From: an uncultured Bacteroidales bacterium
Lineage (GTDB): Bacteria > Bacteroidota > Bacteroidia > Bacteroidales > UBA932
Reading direction: 5' to 3'
Assembly: GCA_900546445.1 (NCBI GenBank)
Contig: URCV01000030.1
Coordinates: 1-23,417 of the forward strand
DNA length: 23,417 bases
Shown: positions 22,699 to 23,417 of the stretch, one piece after another
Layout: each line of letters begins with the position of its first letter
Position numbering within the stretch: position 1 is the first letter of the stretch
Notes under the pieces: generated by a model
What the model was told of the DNA's origin: nothing
Seen by the model: only the letters and a program-made list of their open reading frames with translations
The model's database searches: none
Position numbers and translations under genes: made by a program

Positions 22699-23351
22699 CA
22701 GAGATTCAGGTCTTTTGAGAGCCTTTCGTACACTGTCCGCGCTATGATTTCGGCGCCTTCGCGGTTCGGGTGGATGCCGTCGTTGAACTGCTCCACCTCT
22801 CCGATTGCCGAATTGATGTCGATGACTGGCAGCCCTTTTTCTCTGGCCAATTCCTTTATGATGGGAATTACACCTTCGTCAAGGGTTTGGTCGTTAAGCG
22901 AAATGATGCTAGGGTCTATGCGTGAGATTTCCACTCCTTCTTTAATCTCGATTTTATTTAAGATCGGAGGGGGTGTCATAAGATAGACCTTCGCACCGAG
23001 CTCTGTGAATGTGTCGACTATCTTTGAATAACCTTCCCTGAATTTTCCTGGGTCCCAGTTGATTCTTTTAGTGTCATTCGAGCCAAGCATTATTATGGCT
23101 ATGTCCGGAAGGAACTTCTGTGCGTTAGTGAACACCCTTTTTTTAACATAAGGCACCTCCGAATCCATACGTGCGGTGGAATCGTTATAGCCATAGTTGT
23201 TCACTTCAAACTCCTGCGACTCGGAATTAAGCAATTCGCCCAAGACAGCCGGGTAACTATATTTTGATCTTCTAATAATGGTGAAGCCCCAAGTGATACT
23301 ATCACCGATGCAAGCTATTTTAATCATATCCTCTTTTTTACGGGAGTCCAT
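22698..23351 (-). CDS. SGNH/GDSL-family hydrolase
   Basis: A small esterase-type hydrolase without signal peptide, so probably cytoplasmic or exported by an unknown route. Blocks seen: I, IGDSITWG with nucleophile Ser18; II, NNYGYNDSTARM with the oxyanion Gly; III, MLGSNDTKR with Asn92; V, DGIHPNREGA with Asp191 and His194. That is a complete catalytic set. ATG 23351 gives 217 residues; ATG 23327 (MIKIACIGD) is equally plausible, as the family usually starts just before the GDS block. The nearest promoter-like box favours either a leaderless start at 23351 or a leader of about 24 nt for 23327. It is the first gene of a two-gene unit with the C92 lipoprotein. The substrate may be an acylated sugar, but nothing here shows it. 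Confidence 0.9.
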   Translation of the reverse strand: MDSRKKEDMIKIACIGDSITWGFTIIRRSKYSYPAVLGELLNSESQEFEVNNYGYNDSTARMDSEVPYVKKRVFTNAQKFLPDIAIIMLGSNDTKRINWDPGKFREGYSKIVDTFTELGAKVYLMTPPPILNKIEIKEGVEISRIDPSIISLNDQTLDEGVIPIIKELAREKGLPVIDINSAIGEVEQFNDGIHPNREGAEIIARTVYERLSKDLNL

Positions 23352-23356
23352 TACTA

Positions 23357-23364
23357 CAAAAATG
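23357..23364 (-). promoter_or_regulatory. weak -7-like box upstream of the SGNH gene
   Basis: CATTTTTG on the minus strand differs from TAnnTTTG only at the first base. It ends 5 nt before ATG 23351, so it fits a leaderless message or the internal start at 23327. Confidence 0.3.
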
Positions 23365-23417
23365 GTGCAAAAAAGGAAACTTGGAATGGTAGCCAGATAG
23401 AATCGTTCGGGGGGGAG

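Noticed and set aside
23401..23417. CGTTCGGG near the window end resembles the outer end of repeat copy 1
   Set aside because: Only about eight bases match before the window stops, and a G run follows, so a fourth copy cannot be claimed.

Overview
The window looks like chromosomal DNA from a member of the order Bacteroidales (phylum Bacteroidota). Four divergent intergenic regions carry the Bacteroidetes-type -7 box TAnnTTTG. The gene content also fits: a DPP IV-like S9 peptidase, an M13 lipoprotein peptidase, a sialate O-acetylesterase beside a ROK regulator, and a single-chain Fe-S L-serine dehydratase. FtsE has the Walker A variant GKVGTGKT, and MnmA has an insert. Peptidases, O-acetyl-sialate processing, methylglyoxal synthase and serine dehydratase suggest an anaerobic, probably gut-associated organism; that is inference. 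I do not name a genus.

Layout: (1) 2-1243, 5'-truncated mnmA. (2) 1257-1380, a structured inverted-repeat element, followed by an M13 lipoprotein peptidase on + that converges on a GNAT acetyltransferase on -. (3) 4034-4281, a composite of the same repeat family: one full copy in opposite orientation plus a diverged half copy. (4) 4295-6971 on -, ROK regulator then sialate O-acetylesterase. (5) 7062-12794 on +, a tight four-gene run: sensor-like membrane protein without output domain, RecD/Dda-like helicase, DPP IV-like peptidase, phosphohexomutase. (6) 12772-14105 on -, ftsE then nth. (7) 14200-20445 on +, a second tight run: large exported TPR protein, outer-membrane barrel, methylglyoxal synthase, L-serine dehydratase. 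(8) 20432-20824 on -, a Nudix hydrolase, divergent from a membrane acyltransferase at 20935-22077. (9) 22063-23351 on -, SGNH hydrolase then a C92-type papain-like lipoprotein.

The DNA is very compact. Neighbours within transcription units are separated by -4 to +5 nt. Three of the four convergent gene pairs overlap at their 3' ends and the fourth is 2 nt apart. No gene-free stretch exceeds 300 nt; the longest (4030-4294) is filled mostly by repeat elements. I see no rRNA, tRNA, CRISPR array, transposase, integrase or phage gene.

The most unusual feature is the repeat family. Two 109-bp cores, 2.7 kb apart and inverted, differ at four positions. Two of those four changes are a compensatory pair in the long terminal stem, and each copy also has three internal hairpins. 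The next most interesting items are the TPR/barrel pair co-transcribed with metabolic genes and the sensor-like protein lacking an output domain. I found no clear evidence of a complete new defence or mobile system.
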